This document shows positions 24,038-26,675 of a DNA stretch of 26,675 bases, piece after piece. The stretch spans positions 1 to 26,675 of the forward strand of contig USBS01000011.1 in the NCBI GenBank assembly GCA_900552915.1. The letters run 5' to 3'. A model generated the notes under the pieces. It worked only from the letters and a program-made list of their open reading frames with translations, was not told the DNA's origin and did not search any database. Position numbers and translations under genes: made by a program. Positions within the stretch are counted from its first letter, which is position 1. Each line of letters opens with the position of its first letter. Origin of the DNA: an uncultured Sutterella sp. (GTDB lineage: Bacteria > Pseudomonadota > Gammaproteobacteria > Burkholderiales > Burkholderiaceae_F).

Positions 24038-24329
24038 TGCAAAACTCCCAAAAGAAAAATAGCAATCCCTGTCTCTGAAGATTCCCCCGGTTTGCAGAAA
24101 ATCTTCTTTTGAAATTTCAAGTTACTCTACTCTTCTTGAATTTTGCAGTCAAGAACTCCCGCAAAACCAAATCAATTTGCCATCTAAATCTATTGATTTT
24201 TAAGGAAATTAAATTTCAAAATCCTTGTTTTTTGCGACTTGGACAAGATGCAAAACAATCGGTTTTTGCCACATTCCTCCTTTGCAAAACAAAGGTAGAA
24301 ACCCTCTTTCCTGTTCTAACAAGACAGCC
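24038..24329. other. AT-rich leuA upstream region
   Basis: About 290 bp without a convincing gene, visibly richer in A+T than its surroundings. It contains the candidate leuA promoter, a 12-bp perfect palindrome TTGAAATTTCAA (24109-24120) at the predicted transcript start, and a leader hairpin GAAGATT/AATCTTC (24077-24083 and 24100-24106). A 21-codon minus-strand ORF (24209-24274) is described among the findings. Confidence 0.7.
24124..24152 (-). promoter_or_regulatory. Sigma-70 promoter candidate for leuA
   Basis: Minus strand: TTGACT (24152-24147), 17-bp spacer, TAGAGT (24129-24124). The -35 matches five of six bases, the -10 four of six. The predicted start is near 24117, giving an 80-nt leader. 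Confidence 0.6.
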
Positions 24330-24971
24330 TCAGGAATGCGGCATCGGCATTTCTTCGAAGTCCTCTGTTTCGCTGTTCCACAAAGCGAGCTTTGCCCGCT
24401 GCAAGTCGTAGTAGACGGCATGCAGACAAACCGCACCGGCACTCACGGCTTCGTAAATCCAGTCGTACGACAGCAAGTTTTCAATGGAAAGCAACACGGA
24501 GCCTTCTTCACACAAGCGGCAGCGCATCTTGGATTCTATGTTCGGATTTTCGTGATCAATGCGCGCCACAGCCGGCGCCGCAAGCGACACCCACCGATTG
24601 ATATAGCGGTCGGCATGAATCTTTTCCGGATTGAGCAGTCCGAAAATGCCTCCGCAGTTGGAGTGTCCCATCACGACAATATCGTGCACCTTGAGGTGCT
24701 TGATGCCGTATTCGACGGCCGCAATCACGGCATCGTGTTCGCCGGCGGAATCCTTGTCGGGAACAATGGCGGCGATACTGCGCACAACAAACAAGTCGCC
24801 CGGCTTGCAGCCCAGAATAATGGCCGGATCGGTGCGCGAATCGCAGCAGGCGATGACAAGCGTCTTCGGGCTTTGACCATGCGCGAGTTCTTCGAAGAAC
24901 TCCTTGTCTCGACGCAGATACTCGCTGCGAAAACTATGAAATCCGGAAACGAGTTCGTGAAATCTCGCCAT
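24330..24971 (-). CDS. Beta-class carbonic anhydrase
   Basis: Zinc enzyme interconverting CO2 and bicarbonate; 213 residues, no signal peptide, so cytosolic. Zinc ligands and the catalytic dyad fit the beta class: C42-x-D44-x-R46 in IACCDSRTDP, then H103 and C106 in MGHSNCGG. DLFVVRSIAAIV and AAVEYGIKHLKVHDIVV are typical. The C-terminal tail carries a few extra Cys. GAGG lies just before the ATG. It follows the alpha/beta hydrolase gene by 34 bp on the same strand, so the two may be co-transcribed, but no functional link is evident. Genome names such as can or cynT are plausible but cannot be chosen from sequence alone. Confidence 0.94.
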   Translation of the reverse strand: MARFHELVSGFHSFRSEYLRRDKEFFEELAHGQSPKTLVIACCDSRTDPAIILGCKPGDLFVVRSIAAIVPDKDSAGEHDAVIAAVEYGIKHLKVHDIVVMGHSNCGGIFGLLNPEKIHADRYINRWVSLAAPAVARIDHENPNIESKMRCRLCEEGSVLLSIENLLSYDWIYEAVSAGAVCLHAVYYDLQRAKLALWNSETEDFEEMPMPHS

Positions 24972-25005
24972 AACCTCAAAACCAATTCATTTTTTGTCAG
25001 CCGCC

Positions 25006-25929
25006 TTACGCAGCGTCAAGAAAACCGTGCACTTCTTCAAGAAACGCCTGCGGGCACTCCTCATGCGGAGAATGTCCGCAATCTAGTGCGCGCCCCGAGA
25101 CAATTTCGGCCTTATTCCGCCAGGTTTCAACCACATCGTAGAGTTGGCCGACGGTGCCTCTTGCGCCCCAAAGCAAATGCAGCGGTGCGACGATGCGCTT
25201 ACCTTCATCGGCAGCGTCATCGACAAGGTCTATCGTAGCGGCCGCCCTGTAGTCTTCGCAGATGGCGTGGATCACTGCCGGATCGCGATAGCAGCGCAGA
25301 TACTCCTGAAAAACCTCTTCTTCCAGCGCCCCATCCGTTTTGAGCTGCCCTTTGATGTGATGCCGCAGGAAATATTCCGGATCGAAATTGATGAGCTTTT
25401 CCGGGAACGGCTCGGGCTGAATTAAGAAAAACCACCAGAAGTAGCGCGTGGCAAACTCCTTGTTCGTCATCTCATACATCGTTTTGGTGGGTGCAATATC
25501 GATAAAGACCGCGCGGCGCACAAGTTCGGGCCAATCCAGAGCAAAACGATGCCCAACGCGGCCTCCCCGATCGTGCCCGACAAAGTCGCAGCGCTCGATG
25601 CCGAGCATTCTCAACAGCAAAGCCAAATCCGTGGCCATCTCCCGCTTGCTGTAGGGTCGATGATCGGGTGTACTCGCCGGCCGGCTCGAATCTCCGTAAC
25701 CGCGCAAATCGACAAGAATCACCTTGCGATCGCGGGCTAACGAAGGCGCCACCTTCCGCCAGATGACATGATTGTGCGGGTGACCGTGCACCATCAAAAG
25801 AGGTGTCTTATTGCCACTTCCGCCCGCGGCAAAGCGCAGGGTCACACCGTTTCCAAGCTTGGCATCAAAAAGCTCAAAGCCGGGAACAAAGGCCGAAGGC
25901 CCAACCGAAAAGATCGAAGTATCCGTCAT
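25006..25929 (-). CDS. Alpha/beta hydrolase, haloacetate dehalogenase-like
   Basis: Alpha/beta hydrolase of the fluoroacetate/haloacetate dehalogenase group, 307 residues, cytosolic. Nucleophile Asp120 with the carboxylate-binding Arg121 and Arg124 is in VGHDRGGR; acid Asp144 in FIDIAP; base His286 in DCGHSPHE; oxyanion region HGHPHNHVIW (48-57). At the halide site, W166 and Y227 (EDYRA) remain, but the position of FAcD His155 is W165 (FWWFFLIQP). Substrate therefore may be a chloro- or bromo-acid, or something unrelated; fluoride use is less likely. A strong Shine-Dalgarno (GGAGG) precedes ATG 25929. The sulfatase-like gene lies 16 bp upstream, carbonic anhydrase 34 bp downstream. Confidence 0.88.
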   Translation of the reverse strand: MTDTSIFSVGPSAFVPGFELFDAKLGNGVTLRFAAGGSGNKTPLLMVHGHPHNHVIWRKVAPSLARDRKVILVDLRGYGDSSRPASTPDHRPYSKREMATDLALLLRMLGIERCDFVGHDRGGRVGHRFALDWPELVRRAVFIDIAPTKTMYEMTNKEFATRYFWWFFLIQPEPFPEKLINFDPEYFLRHHIKGQLKTDGALEEEVFQEYLRCYRDPAVIHAICEDYRAAATIDLVDDAADEGKRIVAPLHLLWGARGTVGQLYDVVETWRNKAEIVSGRALDCGHSPHEECPQAFLEEVHGFLDAA

Positions 25930-25945
25930 CCTTTACCTCCGGCAT

Positions 25946-26675
25946 TTAGGGGTTCACCGGCTTCCAGTTCTTCGCTTCAAACATACTTCCCTGAACCTGC
26001 CAAACCTGATCGATCAAATAGCGGTCACCCTGCGATCGCCCCATCACGTGAACACGCGGTTCTTTAGGCTCAACCCCCGTCCAACGCGAAGCAACCTTGG
26101 CTGCAGACATCGGCGTCTCGTCGGTTTTCAACTCTCCCTTGGCGCCTGCTTTCTTCACCAACAGCAAGGCATTGGCACGATCGGGAACATGGCGAGTGAT
26201 TCCGCCGTCGCGAAGCATCTTGCTAAAGGCCGGATCATCGCCCGGCGAATGGTCGCTCACGAGCACCACCGTCGTGTTGTCCCAGACTTTCGCGTCGCGC
26301 ATCCAGTCAAACCATTTGGCAAGCGCCTTAAGCGCACAAACCTCGGTCGCCACATGCGCCATCGGCACACCGTCGGCACTCATTTCTCGCTTGGGGGTAG
26401 CCGTCACGCGACACACCCCCGGATCCATGAACCACGGGAAATGCGTGAGTTCCGTATCGATGAACTTAAACGTGTTCTTGCGGGCTTGGTTATTGGAAAT
26501 CTCCGGCAATTGATCAAAGAGCGCCCAATCCTTAAGTGCGCGCAACACGAGCACTTCGTTTTTATTGCCGAGGAAACTCTCAAACCAGCGCCCATTGCGG
26601 TAGACGAGATTTTTCCCGCTCCAGGGAACCGACGAATAAACCGACACAGCCAACAGGAAGGAGTCCGTATTGCCC
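25946..26675 (-). CDS. Sulfatase / alkaline-phosphatase-superfamily protein, C-terminal part (5' end outside window)
   Basis: The frame is open from its stop to the right edge, so about 242 C-terminal residues are seen and the catalytic Thr/Ser/Cys and membrane part, if any, lie outside. The visible piece has HFPWFMDPG, then WFDWMRDAKVWDNTTVVLVSDHSPGDD, where the D-H pair in SDH corresponds to the metal ligands of the sulfatase (PF00884) fold, and an alpha-helix-rich tail. FIDTELTHFPWF resembles LTA-synthase/phosphoethanolamine-transferase-type sulfatase folds, which act on the envelope, but the class cannot be settled from this part. The gap to the next gene is 16 bp with a Shine-Dalgarno for that gene, suggesting one transcript. 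Confidence 0.75.
   Translation of the reverse strand, partial: GNTDSFLLAVSVYSSVPWSGKNLVYRNGRWFESFLGNKNEVLVLRALKDWALFDQLPEISNNQARKNTFKFIDTELTHFPWFMDPGVCRVTATPKREMSADGVPMAHVATEVCALKALAKWFDWMRDAKVWDNTTVVLVSDHSPGDDPAFSKMLRDGGITRHVPDRANALLLVKKAGAKGELKTDETPMSAAKVASRWTGVEPKEPRVHVMGRSQGDRYLIDQVWQVQGSMFEAKNWKPVNP

Noticed and set aside
24225..25238. A 337-codon open frame on the plus strand
   Set aside because: Antisense to carbonic anhydrase and the start of the hydrolase gene; begins in the AT-rich gap without a ribosome site.

Overview
The window reads as a chromosomal segment of a betaproteobacterium, most likely a gut Burkholderiales of the Sutterellaceae type. This rests on the GC-rich coding style, the standard one-piece tmRNA whose tag (ANNERFALAA) is one residue away from the Burkholderia/Bordetella-type tag, and the TamA/TamB, Tol, NtrB/NtrC and GlnA protein types. 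The taxon is an inference from sequence style, not a search result. Nearly all the DNA is dense, ordinary housekeeping coding sequence. I see no insertion sequence, integrase, CRISPR array or phage gene.

Layout, left to right. (1) 1-4197, minus strand: a peptide-type ABC importer with a substrate-binding lipoprotein, a DppB-like permease and a DppC/YejE-like permease that runs off the left edge; the ATPase genes presumably lie beyond it. (2) 4382-7230, plus strand: ybgC-tolQ-tolR-tolA, closed by a strong terminator. tolB and pal do not follow tolA. (3) 7325-9926: a COG1237-type metallo-beta-lactamase-fold protein, a convergent RlmN/Cfr-type radical SAM RNA methylase and a UPF0114 membrane protein. 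(4) 9928-14032, minus strand: glnA-ntrB-ntrC, the nitrogen-assimilation unit, with a near-consensus sigma-54 promoter and an NtrC enhancer site upstream of glnA. (5) 14339-14704: ssrA (tmRNA). (6) 14905-20861, plus strand: tamA-tamB, the translocation and assembly module. (7) 20964-22343: an orphan AAA ATPase with a DUF234/PD-(D/E)XK-like C terminus, preceded by a 51-nt inverted repeat built on a 15-bp period, and separated from leuA by a bidirectional terminator. (8) 22448-26675, minus strand: leuA, beta-carbonic anhydrase, a haloacetate-dehalogenase-like alpha/beta hydrolase, and the C-terminal part of a sulfatase/alkaline-phosphatase-superfamily protein that enters from the right edge.

Functionally, regions 2 and 6 are envelope maintenance (Tol energy transduction; TamAB transport between inner and outer membrane), region 4 is nitrogen control, and ssrA is ribosome rescue. 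The least explained element is the ATPase/DUF234 gene with its palindromic leader. Other points worth a second look are the doubly anchored binding protein, the pentad-repeat TolA helix, the charged insert in TamB, the polar insert in TamA POTRA1, and the His-to-Trp change in the dehalogenase-like hydrolase.
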